This document shows positions 54,007 to 62,487 of a stretch of DNA of 64,000 nucleotides, piece by piece. The stretch's first letter is position 1. Each line of letters begins with the position of its first letter. The translations under genes and the position numbers were made by a program. Under the pieces are notes generated by a model that saw only the letters and a list, made by a program, of their open reading frames with translations, ran no database searches and was not told the origin of the DNA. Source of the stretch: Litorimonas sp947503715. Its GTDB lineage: Bacteria > Pseudomonadota > Alphaproteobacteria > Caulobacterales > Maricaulaceae. The stretch lies in NCBI RefSeq assembly GCF_050271975.1, contig NZ_CP189850.1:1302001-1366000 (forward strand). The letters are read 5' to 3'.

Positions 54007-54423
54007 TCACAATACCGATTGTGCGCCAATGACAAGTACGGCAAGCCATGACAGAAGGTAAACAGGTGTGCGCAAATACGGAATACCCAAGATGTACACA
54101 ATCGCATGAGCGACGCGGGCAAAGAAAAAGATCATCGCCCACTGAGCCACAACTGGTATGATAGTGGCGTCAGATTTGGCGAAATAGGCGGCCGCTAAAA
54201 CAACCGCGATAAAGGCCGGCATCGTTTCCACCATGTTGAGGTGCGCGCGATGCGCCCTTTGCGCCCATAATGGCGGCTCGGGTTGTTTGGCAGGAAAACC
54301 TTCTGGGTAATTATTTAAAAACGTGGGGATTCCCCACTTAAAAAGCCTTGCTACAATATAAGGCGTCCAAAGTAAGATAGTAAGAAGGCCGCTAAGCGCT
54401 AAATAGTGAAATGCAGTGTCCAT
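54007..54423 (-). CDS. MAPEG-family membrane protein
   Basis: The protein has 138 residues with four helices. The signature RAHRAHLNMVETMPAFIAVV matches the glutathione/eicosanoid membrane enzyme family (ERAFRAHLNTLE type). Bacterial members can be microsomal-type glutathione transferases. It lies in a block with two other thiol or glutathione genes. Confidence 0.88.
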   Translation of the reverse strand: MDTAFHYLALSGLLTILLWTPYIVARLFKWGIPTFLNNYPEGFPAKQPEPPLWAQRAHRAHLNMVETMPAFIAVVLAAAYFAKSDATIIPVVAQWAMIFFFARVAHAIVYILGIPYLRTPVYLLSWLAVLVIGAQSVL

Positions 54424-54560
54424 GATGTCCCCTAAGTAAGTATAGTTATAAACGGATTAGATAAAACTCGTTAGGGCCAGTTGCTCACTGTAGCGACTGA
54501 TTATCAAGCCATTGACTTTAATGTGACATCATCTGCAAAGAAAAAGAGATGATATGCAAA

Positions 54561-55487
54561 TTACGTCATAGTTTGGCGATATTTGGAGGGAGAAACTTCG
54601 AACCTGTCCTTGAATGCACGTGTAAACGCTGCAGGAGACCGATACCCCGATAGTTTCGCAATTTCTTGAATGCTATGGTTGGAATCATGAAGTCTGGCTA
54701 ATGCCTTTTGCATACGCCATTCTGAAAGATAGGTCATCGGCCCCATATCTAATAGCTCACGAAACCTTTTTGCAAATCGACTGCGCGACATACCGACTTC
54801 TGACGCAAGCCTATCAACTGACCAAGGAAAAGACGGACTCGCATGAATTAACCCTAAAGAACGTCCGATTTGGTTATCGCGATAGGCCGCAAGCACGCCC
54901 TTTAGATTTTCAGCCTTATCAATATTCATGCGTAATAATTCTATGAACATGACCTCTGACAGCCGAATAACAGACGCTTCAATAGCCAATTTTTTTGAGT
55001 AAACTTGGCGAATAAGTAGCTTGATAATGTCATCAAGCATTGTGTTAGAGGCTCGCTCGCTTTCCGTAATTATTTGGTATTTCGGAAGCTCACTCAGCAG
55101 TGGATAATCCGCAGCGGTCCGAAATGTGAAATGTCCGCAGACAAGCTTTGTTTTAGCCATCTCATCGCCATCACCCAAAACAAGCACACCATTGCCATCA
55201 TATCCAACATCTTCGAGAAGCGTTTCAAGTTTTGGGGCCTTTTCATAATCTGTATCATACAGGACATGAGAAGCGCCGCCCGTGATAAGTATCATGTCGC
55301 CTGCCGTAAGACTGTGTTCTTCGCCATTATCAATTCTGACATTGAGCTGACCTTGAACAACCATATGAAATCGCGCGGCTTGTTTATGCTCCGGGACCTT
55401 AACGCTCCATGGTTTTGAAAAATCCGTACGGAAATAAAACACGCCTTTTAGATTTAATGTATCAAGAATATCGCTAAGAATATCCAT
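54561..55487 (-). CDS. AraC-family regulator with cupin sensor (RclR-like architecture)
   Basis: The protein has 308 residues. The N-terminal cupin (~15-115; HMVVQGQLNVRI, LTAGDMILITGGASHVLYD, LVCGHFTF) is joined to a double helix-turn-helix (~205-305; VDRLASEVGMSRSRFAKRFR, IQEIAKLSGYRSPAAFTRAF). RclR, activator of the reactive-chlorine operon, has the same order, and the Cys in LVCGHF sits where RclR has a sensor Cys; the second RclR Cys is not evident. The target genes are unknown; the DUF417 gene 1.4 kb away is a candidate. Confidence 0.9.
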   Translation of the reverse strand: MDILSDILDTLNLKGVFYFRTDFSKPWSVKVPEHKQAARFHMVVQGQLNVRIDNGEEHSLTAGDMILITGGASHVLYDTDYEKAPKLETLLEDVGYDGNGVLVLGDGDEMAKTKLVCGHFTFRTAADYPLLSELPKYQIITESERASNTMLDDIIKLLIRQVYSKKLAIEASVIRLSEVMFIELLRMNIDKAENLKGVLAAYRDNQIGRSLGLIHASPSFPWSVDRLASEVGMSRSRFAKRFRELLDMGPMTYLSEWRMQKALARLHDSNHSIQEIAKLSGYRSPAAFTRAFKDRFEVSPSKYRQTMT

Positions 55488-55563
55488 AACCTACTTTTCC
55501 TTCATGTATTAGGTTAGCCCCTTTGGCCCAAGGCATCATAGAAAAGCCAACTGGATGCGGTTT

Positions 55564-56115
55564 TTATAGCAAAGCAAGCGTTTGCCCTTGAATAGCTTTC
55601 AGTACAGTCTTGGTGCCGCCAGACTTTATGATGACACGCCCCCCGAAATAAGCTGTCCAAATCAGTTCCGATTTATCCGCAGCTTTGGTATCTTTCAGCG
55701 CTACAGCAATGGCATCCCTCATGCGTTGCAGGCTGGCTTGAACGACTTTCTCTGTAGGCGCATCAAATGGCGCTTGATCAACAGCCGCATTACAAAGAAG
55801 GCATCCCCAACGCCCCCGCTTTGTTTCTGCGGCATCAACCAGGCTTTGCATGAGGGCGCTTATGCGCTCGCTTCCCGTCAGACCTTCATTTCGCAACATG
55901 GCGACACCGTCTGAGACATTCCCTTTGTCATATTTAGCCAAAGCATGGAGGTAAAGAGAACGCTTATCCCCGAAGGCCGCATATAAACTACCTTTCTTAA
56001 GTCCCGTTGCCTTCATTATATCTGCGTAAGACGCGCCCTCATAACCGTGCTCCCAAAACACGTCCTGCAAGGCTGTTAAAACGTCATCATTATCAAATTC
56101 GCGTGGTCGACCCAT
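55564..56115 (-). CDS. TetR-family transcriptional repressor
   Basis: The protein has 183 residues. The helix-turn-helix is at ~20-60 (GYEGASYADIMKATGLKKGS, LYAAFGDKRSLYLHAL). The C-terminal ligand domain contains GRWGCLLCNAAVD, with two Cys that could sense electrophiles or oxidants, as in NemR-type relatives. A 12-of-14 match to the palindrome TGACCAAATGGTCA lies 48 bases upstream (56163), suggesting autoregulation; other copies stand before the DUF417 and SPW genes. Confidence 0.93.
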   Translation of the reverse strand: MGRPREFDNDDVLTALQDVFWEHGYEGASYADIMKATGLKKGSLYAAFGDKRSLYLHALAKYDKGNVSDGVAMLRNEGLTGSERISALMQSLVDAAETKRGRWGCLLCNAAVDQAPFDAPTEKVVQASLQRMRDAIAVALKDTKAADKSELIWTAYFGGRVIIKSGGTKTVLKAIQGQTLALL

Positions 56116-56162
56116 TTTAAGGTTCCTTTTTCTAATTCATATAACTGTGATTACAATATTAT

Positions 56163-56176
56163 TGACCAAATAGTAA
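56163..56176. promoter_or_regulatory. TetR-type operator upstream of tetR
   Basis: TGACCAAATAGTAA differs from the perfect palindrome at 60814 at two of fourteen positions, both in the right arm. No second site is visible about 72 bp away. Confidence 0.6.
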
Positions 56177-56289
56177 AGTAATATATTTGAGAAATAAGTA
56201 AAGCAAAAACAAGACAGTTAAGTCCTGAACTGCAGCGCCTAAAATTTAACGCAAGCTTGACCAAGGGTTCTAAATTAGAGGGGATTAAA

Positions 56290-56889
56290 ATGCGCATTAT
56301 TAAACCGTTTTTAATCATTGGCATATTGGCTCTGCCTGCTGTTAGCCACGCTATGGAAACAGATTTTCAAAAGACCAATACCGGAGCCGTAGAGTCAAAA
56401 AACCTGCCTGAACAGGCACCTCTAAAGCTTTTAAAAAATAAATATATGAAGTCTTCTTTCAAAGAGATTAATGTCTCGCTCTTGGGGTCAATTCGGTTCA
56501 CCGTTGAAGAGAATTATGTCCAAAGACGCTTTGAAGCCTTTGATACTAGTCGAGCGCAGTTGGTTAGAAATCCCAAACAATCGAGCAATTACCAAATAAA
56601 TGACTATTACAAATCTACGGTCGCCAAAAACGGTCGCCAAAACGGGCTTAAAGATCAAATTATAATTTCAACAAAAGGAGACATCCCAGTGCAAAACCAC
56701 ACAAACATTTCAAATTTCATCAATCATGACTGTCCATCAAACGATATATCAGTAGCTTTTTTTAAAAAACAATTGGCCGCACTTGATTTCAAAGTGACGC
56801 GTGACAACGTCAGCGATGCTGACTTAGCAAATAGAGACCGTATGGCTGCACAGTACGAGCAAGCTAAGCGCTTTCTTTGCAACGCTTAG
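56290..56889 (+). CDS. secreted hypothetical protein
   Basis: The protein has 199 residues from the ATG at 56290 (GAGGGG seven bases upstream; a TTG eleven codons earlier is less likely). Signal peptide with cleavage near VSHAME (~20). The mature part is basic and hydrophilic, with two Cys (HDCPSN and the penultimate FLCNA). No family is recognised. Divergent from tetR, with which it shares the operator region. Confidence 0.65.
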   Translation: MRIIKPFLIIGILALPAVSHAMETDFQKTNTGAVESKNLPEQAPLKLLKNKYMKSSFKEINVSLLGSIRFTVEENYVQRRFEAFDTSRAQLVRNPKQSSNYQINDYYKSTVAKNGRQNGLKDQIIISTKGDIPVQNHTNISNFINHDCPSNDISVAFFKKQLAALDFKVTRDNVSDADLANRDRMAAQYEQAKRFLCNA

Positions 56890-56898
56890 GCGGATGTT

Positions 56899-56976
56899 AT
56901 GAAGAGATTAAATTTTTGGACTTATTCCACTTTGATTATAAGTGGCATTGTTCTCACAGTTATTTCAGGAGCTTAG
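56899..56976 (+). CDS. possible 25-residue membrane peptide
   Basis: ATG at 56899 to TAG at 56974-56976, starting 9 bases after the secreted-protein gene. A basic start (MKRLNFW) is followed by a single hydrophobic helix (STLIISGIVLTVISG). Ribosome site weak (GGCGGA). Small single-helix peptides are often real but easily missed; the evidence is modest. Confidence 0.35.
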   Translation: MKRLNFWTYSTLIISGIVLTVISGA

Positions 56977-56987
56977 GAATATCCTGC

Positions 56988-58445
56988 TCATTTACGCGGG
57001 TCTTCTAATAACCAATAAAGCACATTATCTTCAAATATCGGACCACTTGTTATGGTCCGATGTTTTCCGGGAATGAACATAGTTGATGACCAATTTAGCG
57101 GCGAGACGACTCTTGGCTCCCACGCCTGTCCCACACGCTCGTCAAGCAGCGCACTCGCGCGTGTCACAGTTTCATCACCCAACTCATAATATAATATTTC
57201 AAACTCGCCGCTAGATTTATCTATAGACGCAATTGCAGGCGTTTCGCGGTTATCACCCGCAACTAAAAACATCTCGAAACCTTCAGGTGTCTGCGCTGGC
57301 GAGTCCATAGCCGACTGAAATAGGCGTGCACGATTTAAGGCGGCACGCTGATACTCACGAGCAATAATACGGCGTTCAGCCATCGACTTCACATCCGGTA
57401 TCAGTCTTTTGAGGACTTTATCTGTTTCTTCGTCGTCACCGCTTAAGCCCCACTTCATGTCTTGCCACAGACGAGGGTCTAGCAAGTCTTGCACAGGCTG
57501 ATTTATGTCACCATCCCATACTAATGCGTTGTGGCGCGTTCGGGGTAGAAGCTGGTAAACGGACGGAAAACTGCCGATTAGAGCTTGATGGTAATATGGC
57601 AACACCGGTCGCCCAGTATTAAAGCCATTAAGCAATTGATCCATAGCCTCCAATGATCCTGCATTGGGAGGCGCAACAAGAATGAGCCTCTCTACATCAT
57701 TTGTTCCCAACCAAGGCACAACGCCCTCTGGAATGGCATCTAAATCAGTTGCACCATAGCGTGCGAAATAGCGCGATAAAATTGCCCCCATTGAGTGGCC
57801 GACGATATCAAACTTAACTTCAGCATTTTCTATGCCGTAGTCTTCTCTATAATTTTTTTGAACATCCTTGCGTTTCTGGTCAATGAAAGTCTTTAGCCTT
57901 GCCGCATTAGACGGAATATCTTGTCGCCAATCATAATCAAACTGAAAACATGTGAAGTGATCCGTTCCGTAATCAATTGAATTTAGCCCCAGCTCTTCAT
58001 CCCGATACCCTCCCGCACCCAGAGTGTTGAGGATACCAGCATAGGCCTGAATAGAAATAGGAATGCCCGCCAGATCAACCTTCAAACTTTCAAGTACACC
58101 GTCAGAACGCACACTTGTTTTAATGTGGTGATTATTATCGTGAGCGAGATCAGAAGAGAGCGGTAGCGCTATGAGTTGCGCTCCTTGATCAGATCCAGGA
58201 TCAGCAAAGTCTCTGCGGAAAGCCCCCCAAACTGTCATCCCCGTTTCATCATCCACTAAACGGCTACCCAAAATACCTGGAATAACAATGACAGGATTAC
58301 GGTCTGGTTGATGATATTGAGCGCTCTTGTCGTAGAGACGTTTCAAATTTGAGCGTTCTTGCAGTGTTGTTGTGCAGGCGCTCAAGAAACAAACAGAGAT
58401 AAGACAAGCAACAATAAATATCCGAAACGATGAGGTGTTGCGCAT
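56988..58445 (-). CDS. LCAT/phospholipid-acyltransferase-like lipase lipoprotein
   Basis: The protein has 485 residues. The lipoprotein signal ends LSAC (Cys24). An oxyanion-region motif VIVIPGILGSRL (~52-63) precedes the nucleophile elbow DIVGHSMGAILSRYFARYG with Ser218, as in lecithin:cholesterol acyltransferase-like lipases. It likely acts on lipids in the periplasm or on the membrane. Separated from the neighbouring Lpd gene by a terminator. Confidence 0.87.
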   Translation of the reverse strand: MRNTSSFRIFIVACLISVCFLSACTTTLQERSNLKRLYDKSAQYHQPDRNPVIVIPGILGSRLVDDETGMTVWGAFRRDFADPGSDQGAQLIALPLSSDLAHDNNHHIKTSVRSDGVLESLKVDLAGIPISIQAYAGILNTLGAGGYRDEELGLNSIDYGTDHFTCFQFDYDWRQDIPSNAARLKTFIDQKRKDVQKNYREDYGIENAEVKFDIVGHSMGAILSRYFARYGATDLDAIPEGVVPWLGTNDVERLILVAPPNAGSLEAMDQLLNGFNTGRPVLPYYHQALIGSFPSVYQLLPRTRHNALVWDGDINQPVQDLLDPRLWQDMKWGLSGDDEETDKVLKRLIPDVKSMAERRIIAREYQRAALNRARLFQSAMDSPAQTPEGFEMFLVAGDNRETPAIASIDKSSGEFEILYYELGDETVTRASALLDERVGQAWEPRVVSPLNWSSTMFIPGKHRTITSGPIFEDNVLYWLLEDPRK

Positions 58446-58501
58446 AATCTTCCTTTTTTTAAGGCTTTAACTCCAGAATTTCCTTTGCGCAAATCACATA
58501 T

Positions 58502-58529
58502 AAAAAGCCGCTGTTTTGACACAGCGGCT
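58502..58529 (-). terminator. rho-independent terminator of the SPW-grx-lpd operon
   Basis: AGCCGCTGT (58506-58514) pairs with ACAGCGGCT (58521-58529), a 9-bp stem. On the minus strand T5 follows (58506-58502). It lies ~30 bases after the Lpd stop. Confidence 0.9.
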
Positions 58530-58559
58530 AAGTAGGGGAGGGATGTGGAATATTTAAGT

Positions 58560-59990
58560 CTAAGCGCCAGGGCCGCAATCGATACAACGCAGTGGCGGAT
58601 TTGGGCCAAACCCAAGAGCATGGTTAAGTTTGCGCAGCGCTGTGCGAACCCCTTCCTCTAGCACAGGGTGATAGAACGGGTTTTGCAAGGTGTCATCAAC
58701 ACTCAAATCAGATTGTATAGCCCAAGCTAAAAGATTGATGAGATGTTCCGCGTGGGGGCCAATCATCTCTGCGCCAAGTATTTTGCCGGAGTCCTTCGCC
58801 GCATAAATTCTTAAAAGGCCCTTATTGATACCCATAACGCGCGCGCGGCCTTGGTCTTCGTAAGAGACCTCACCAATTTCAAAGTCTATGCCGCTTTCGA
58901 TAAGTGAGGCGTAGCTCGCACCAGCGATGCCGATTTGAGGATCAGAGAAGACGACGCCCAGTGGCGTACGGCGTTTGCGTCGGTAGCTATGCGGGAAGCG
59001 CGCGGCATTCTCGCCTGCGATACGTCCTTCATCGGCGGCTTCATGAAGCAGCGGAATGTCTACATTCGCATCACCGGCAATAAAAACGTGGCTGTCACCA
59101 ATCCGTCCTGACAGGGGATCGTAAACTGGTACGCCGCGGTCAGTCAGGGGGAGTGTCGTATTCTCGAGACCTATCTTATCTAAATTTGGGCGACGGCCAG
59201 TCGCCGCAATAAGATAATCAAACTCCGCCTTATCCTCTGGATTATCCGACCATGACACACTCACCTTTTCTCCACTGCGTGACACTTTCGCGTCGGCATG
59301 CCAATGAGCAGAAAATTCTTCGGCAAAGGTCTTTAGCGCATAATCACGAACCTCAGGATCGCTGAGCGGCCCCACCAAATTATCGCGACCAAAAAGGCGC
59401 ACATCTACGCCGAGACGGTGTAATGATTGACCTAACTCTAACCCGATGACGCCCGCGCCAAAAACGGCAACAGAATTAGGTAAGTCTGTCCAATCAAAAA
59501 CATCATCATTCACAATCAAACGGTCGCCTGCTGCCTCGAACATCGGAGGAATGTTCGGACGGGAGCCTGTTGCAATAATGATCGTTTTAGCCGTTATGCG
59601 TTTCCCATTGCTCAGCTCTAATGTGTGGTCATCTGCGAACTTCCCGTAGTGGCGGATAAGTTCACCTTTCTCGAAACCTTCAACAGCTTCATTGACGAAA
59701 CCAACAAATCGGTCACGCTCACTCCGAACGCGCGCCATAACAGCGACGCCGTCAATAACGGGTTCCGTTGTGTTTACCCCGAACATATACGCTTTGCGGA
59801 CATGATGCGCAGCCTCTGCTGCGGCGATTAAAAGTTTGGACGGCATACACCCAACACGCGCACATGTGGTGCCTAATGGGCCACCGTCTACGAGGGCGAC
59901 GCGGTCTGTATATTTGGTGGCTTCACGATAAGCGGCCATGCCGGCTGTGCCAGCCCCCAGAATAGCGACGTCATAATCATAATTTGGCAT
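58560..59990 (-). CDS. dihydrolipoyl dehydrogenase-type flavoprotein disulfide reductase
   Basis: The protein has 476 residues. FAD loop AILGAGTAGMAAY at ~9-21; redox-active pair Cys43/Cys48 in GTTCARVGCMPSK; NAD(P) loop VAVFGAGVIGLELGQ at ~174; FAD-binding FIAGDANVD; dimer-domain His in FYHPVLEEGVR. The C-terminus ends CIDCGPGA, an extra CxxC not usual in Lpd and reminiscent of the second thiol pair of mercuric or thioredoxin-type reductases. No dehydrogenase-complex genes are near; the partner upstream is glutaredoxin, so a thiol-stress role is more likely than pyruvate dehydrogenase. Confidence 0.9.
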   Translation of the reverse strand: MPNYDYDVAILGAGTAGMAAYREATKYTDRVALVDGGPLGTTCARVGCMPSKLLIAAAEAAHHVRKAYMFGVNTTEPVIDGVAVMARVRSERDRFVGFVNEAVEGFEKGELIRHYGKFADDHTLELSNGKRITAKTIIIATGSRPNIPPMFEAAGDRLIVNDDVFDWTDLPNSVAVFGAGVIGLELGQSLHRLGVDVRLFGRDNLVGPLSDPEVRDYALKTFAEEFSAHWHADAKVSRSGEKVSVSWSDNPEDKAEFDYLIAATGRRPNLDKIGLENTTLPLTDRGVPVYDPLSGRIGDSHVFIAGDANVDIPLLHEAADEGRIAGENAARFPHSYRRKRRTPLGVVFSDPQIGIAGASYASLIESGIDFEIGEVSYEDQGRARVMGINKGLLRIYAAKDSGKILGAEMIGPHAEHLINLLAWAIQSDLSVDDTLQNPFYHPVLEEGVRTALRKLNHALGFGPNPPLRCIDCGPGA

Positions 59991-60014
59991 TGTTTCTCTC
60001 CCTTAAGTTTCCTG

Positions 60015-60290
60015 TTATGCCGCTCGTGCCAAGAATGGCGTCAGCAACGGATCAAGTCCGCCGGCGGCGTCGAGTTCGGCTAGGTCAGAACCGCCGCCAA
60101 CATGGACGTCTCCGATAAAGATTTGCGGGACAGTATAACGGCCCGAGCGTTTCACCATTTCGGCCGTCAATGCATCATCGCCTGTGATTTCGAATTCGGT
60201 AAATGATACACCTTTATAGGTTAGGAGAGCTTTAGCACTCTTACAGAAAGGACAATAGCCCTTGGTATATAACACGATAGATTTAGTCAT
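60015..60290 (-). CDS. grxC: glutaredoxin 3-type (GrxC)
   Basis: The protein has 91 residues. Active site CPFC (Cys13, Cys16), cis-proline TVPQIFIGD and glutathione-binding HVGGGSDL. It reduces protein disulfides and mixed glutathione disulfides in the cytoplasm. It lies 24 bases before the Lpd-type reductase and 30 bases after a small gene, within one operon. The chromosome probably has other copies, this one being stress-linked. Confidence 0.93.
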   Translation of the reverse strand: MTKSIVLYTKGYCPFCKSAKALLTYKGVSFTEFEITGDDALTAEMVKRSGRYTVPQIFIGDVHVGGGSDLAELDAAGGLDPLLTPFLARAA

Positions 60291-60320
60291 TCTGAGAACC
60301 TTTCTAGGTATCTACAATTT

Positions 60321-60440
60321 TTAAAAAATTGGGCTTATAAGAAGGCCAAACGCGGCAAACGTAAGAGTGAAGGAGGACATCTGGGTGAGCAATTCGCCGT
60401 CAAGCAGATAATCATTCTTGGGTGTATGGATGTTAATCAT
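60321..60440 (-). CDS. small 39-residue membrane protein coupled to the SPW gene
   Basis: The ATG at 60440 overlaps the SPW stop as TAATG and the frame ends at TAA (60321-60323). Sequence: a hydrophilic start, then one hydrophobic helix (FTLTFAAFGLLISPIF). The overlap and its place inside an operon support a real small gene; no family recognised. Confidence 0.55.
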   Translation of the reverse strand: MINIHTPKNDYLLDGELLTQMSSFTLTFAAFGLLISPIF

Positions 60441-60796
60441 TATACATGCACCTGATCTTCAGTTTCTGTATTGGTGACTAAGACCACCGCGACTACTGAC
60501 AAGCCTATCAACAGATAAAAAGCGCGCTCCAAACTAGTGAAGCCAAATATAAATGGCGCAGCTACCAGTCCAAGTGCTGCAATGAAATCCAAAACCAAAT
60601 GAGCTTTGAAAGACAAAATTTTGCGAGCCGACAGTGAATAGTCAGTAAGTAAGCTATAAGCTAGCAATCCAAGTCCACCAGCAATCGCTAAATACTTAGC
60701 GAGGCCTTCAAAATTTAACGCCAGAGGAGCTACGATTAATGTCGCAGCAACAGCGTAATCTAAGGCGCCGTGATATTTAGAGGGTATAAGGGTCAT
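60440..60796 (-). CDS. SPW-repeat-like membrane protein
   Basis: The protein has 118 residues from the ATG at 60796 (AGGAA eight bases upstream); longer starts would overlap the operator at 60814. Four membrane helices in two similar halves, each beginning with a His/Asp helix (YHGALDYAVAATLIVAPLAL and HLVLDFIAALGLVAAPFIF), the pattern of SPW-type proteins. The role is unknown. It heads the SPW, small membrane protein, glutaredoxin, Lpd operon. Confidence 0.72.
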   Translation of the reverse strand: MTLIPSKYHGALDYAVAATLIVAPLALNFEGLAKYLAIAGGLGLLAYSLLTDYSLSARKILSFKAHLVLDFIAALGLVAAPFIFGFTSLERAFYLLIGLSVVAVVLVTNTETEDQVHV

Positions 60797-60813
60797 CGTT
60801 TCGTTCCTTTTCA

Positions 60814-60827
60814 TGACCAAATGGTCA
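60814..60827. promoter_or_regulatory. TetR-type operator, SPW operon proximal site
   Basis: TGACCAAATGGTCA, 6-bp perfect arms around AA, 18 bases upstream of the SPW ATG. It is the best copy in the window and the reference for the others. Confidence 0.75.
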
Positions 60828-60884
60828 ATTATAATATAAAAATAATGTGGCGGTTTTGCCGACAATCAAATACCTAATCATTAT

Positions 60885-60898
60885 GAACCATTTGGTCA
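60885..60898. promoter_or_regulatory. TetR-type operator, SPW operon distal site
   Basis: GAACCATTTGGTCA has a full right half-site and partial left half-site, 71 bp upstream of the proximal site. The same two-site layout occurs at the DUF417 gene (73 bp). Confidence 0.58.
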
Positions 60899-60999
60899 AT
60901 AATAAAATCCTCACGAGTCTGTGAATAGCGACTACCTGTCAAAAACCTGTTACACCTATCTCATTCAAGTGTTATTTATATTCTAGTGACTGAATTTTT

Positions 61000-61800
61000 G
61001 GCTTTGTTACGTTAATCATGCGAGGTGTGATGCTCCAATGATTGAAGACTTATGGGCAAACTGGTGAGGTCGCAATATCCCACTCAGTTTGAGCTTGGTG
61101 TCTAAATTTTCGGAGTATTGATCTTGAAATGAGATGACGTCGATGATTGAAGATGTTGTAGAACTGACTGTGGGCGGAGAGCGGTTTTTAGGTGTTCCTG
61201 ACTGATCTAAATTTCTGGGATTTTCGTTCTCTTCGCCGGATAGGAACGTGAGAGCATTCTGCACGATTGTTCTTTCTTCCTCCCACATCTTGCAGATGTT
61301 TCAGCCCTAAGATTTTGAGCGCTGCTCCGTAGGATCCAAGTCGGTCAGTCACGATTCGTTTTGGTTTTATAACTTGGTTTCTCAATAGTTTCCTTACTAG
61401 GCGCAGCGCTGCTTTTGTGTTTCTCCGTCTTAGAACAACAACGTCGAGAACCGTTCCCTCGTCATCGACGGCTCGCCAGAGGTAAACCATCTTGCCACCA
61501 ATTTTTGTATAGACTTCGTCCAAATGCCAAAAAGGAGAGGGGCTTTGGACCGGCACTTTATGCGCCTTGTGTAAGTTGGCCCAAACTTATCGACCCATCT
61601 TCGTATCGTTTCGTAAGATAATTCAACTCCGCGTTCGGCCATGAGTTCTTCCACGTCCCGGAAGTTGAGGTTGAACCGGAAATACATCCAAACAGCACGT
61701 CGAATAATGTCCAAATCGAAGCGACGGCGAGAATAGATTGAGGTTTTCATCGCGTATGCTTAGCAGAATGTCTGAAAACTGGCATTAACGTGACAAAGCC
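61000..61800 (-). mobile_element. IS6-family insertion sequence, copy 3 (decayed)
   Basis: The 801-bp element has ends GGCTTTGTTACGTTAAT (61000-61016) and ATTAACGTGACAAAGCC (61784-61800), with one mismatch between them. No target duplication. It lies in the same orientation as copy 2, so the two flank the stress block 47.2-61.0 kb like a composite transposon. It truncates an integrase gene on its right side. Confidence 0.9.
61016..61750 (-). pseudogene. IS6-family transposase, copy 3, inactivated
   Basis: From the ATG at 61750 (MKTSIYSRRRFDLDIIRRAV) the frame shifts twice: near 61545, before WHLDEVYTKIGGKMVYLWRA, and near 61200, after RRRERKSQ. All three catalytic acids can still be traced across frames, including the Glu in NNRAECSH. 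The pieces end at 61016. Confidence 0.88.
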
Positions 61801-62072
61801 TCTCTCGCAAAGGCGCGTGCCTTGGCCGCGCGATAGCGAGAAAGTGCAGAAGCATTCGAACCTTTCGCCCGAGACGTCGCCAAAGACGACCAATACAGAT
61901 CATCGGCTTCGGCAAGCGAGTCGCGCCTTGCTCTGGCGACTTCCCGCGACGAAGTTTTGAGCGCGCTCTTGATTAGCCGCCGTTTATCCACTTCTGCATA
62001 GCGGTGCGGCACGCGGCGCACGTAATACCAGCGGCCTTTGCGTTGTTTTAGATATTAGTCGAGTGTCTTCAT
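61801..62072 (-). pseudogene. tyrosine integrase, N-terminal fragment
   Basis: From ATG at 62072 the frame reads MKTLD, then a stop codon, then YLKQRKGRWYYVRRVPHRYA and STSREVARARRD-like sequence (actually TSSREVARARRDSLAEADD) up to the IS end. It is homologous to the first ~85 residues of the integrase at 36915. It is doubly broken: nonsense codon at position 6 and truncation by IS copy 3. Confidence 0.8.
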
Positions 62073-62487
62073 CTCGCTCATAATGTAGCCCAAAATGACA
62101 GTATCTTTGATGAGGTTGCAGGTTTTCTCAGGAGAATATAAGCCTTATCAAAGACTTACGCGGTTTGAATTTTGAGAAAATGGTGCCCCCACACGGGGTG
62201 CCCATTGTCCTGAATATCTAATTATTACAATGATTTAGGCGTTCGTGCAAGACGTTTGTGAGGCAATAAGTTAGGGTGTTTGTGAGGCAAATACTATTGC
62301 GTTTATAAGCAGAATTATCCCGATCTTAGACTTTGCCACATCGCAATACAGAATGGGTTGCGAGTATCCTTAAAGCCCATGGTGATGAAGATATGACCCA
62401 CAATTGTGTTAGGCCGCATCAGTCCTTGACTATGCAGCCGCTAATTCAAAATTCTAATTCCAGCTCGTAAGTAAACGGACAAGATCC
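62073..62487. other. gene-free region upstream of the integrase remnant
   Basis: It holds GAAAATGGTGCCCCCACA (62176-62193), identical to the stretch beside the complete integrase (38414-38431), followed by an immediate second GGTGCCC. Nothing else is recognised. Confidence 0.5.

Noticed and set aside
58560..59990. Calling the flavoprotein RclA or mercuric reductase
   Set aside because: The active-site context CARVGCMPSK is of the Lpd type and there is no MerA N-terminal metal domain; only the wider family name is safe.
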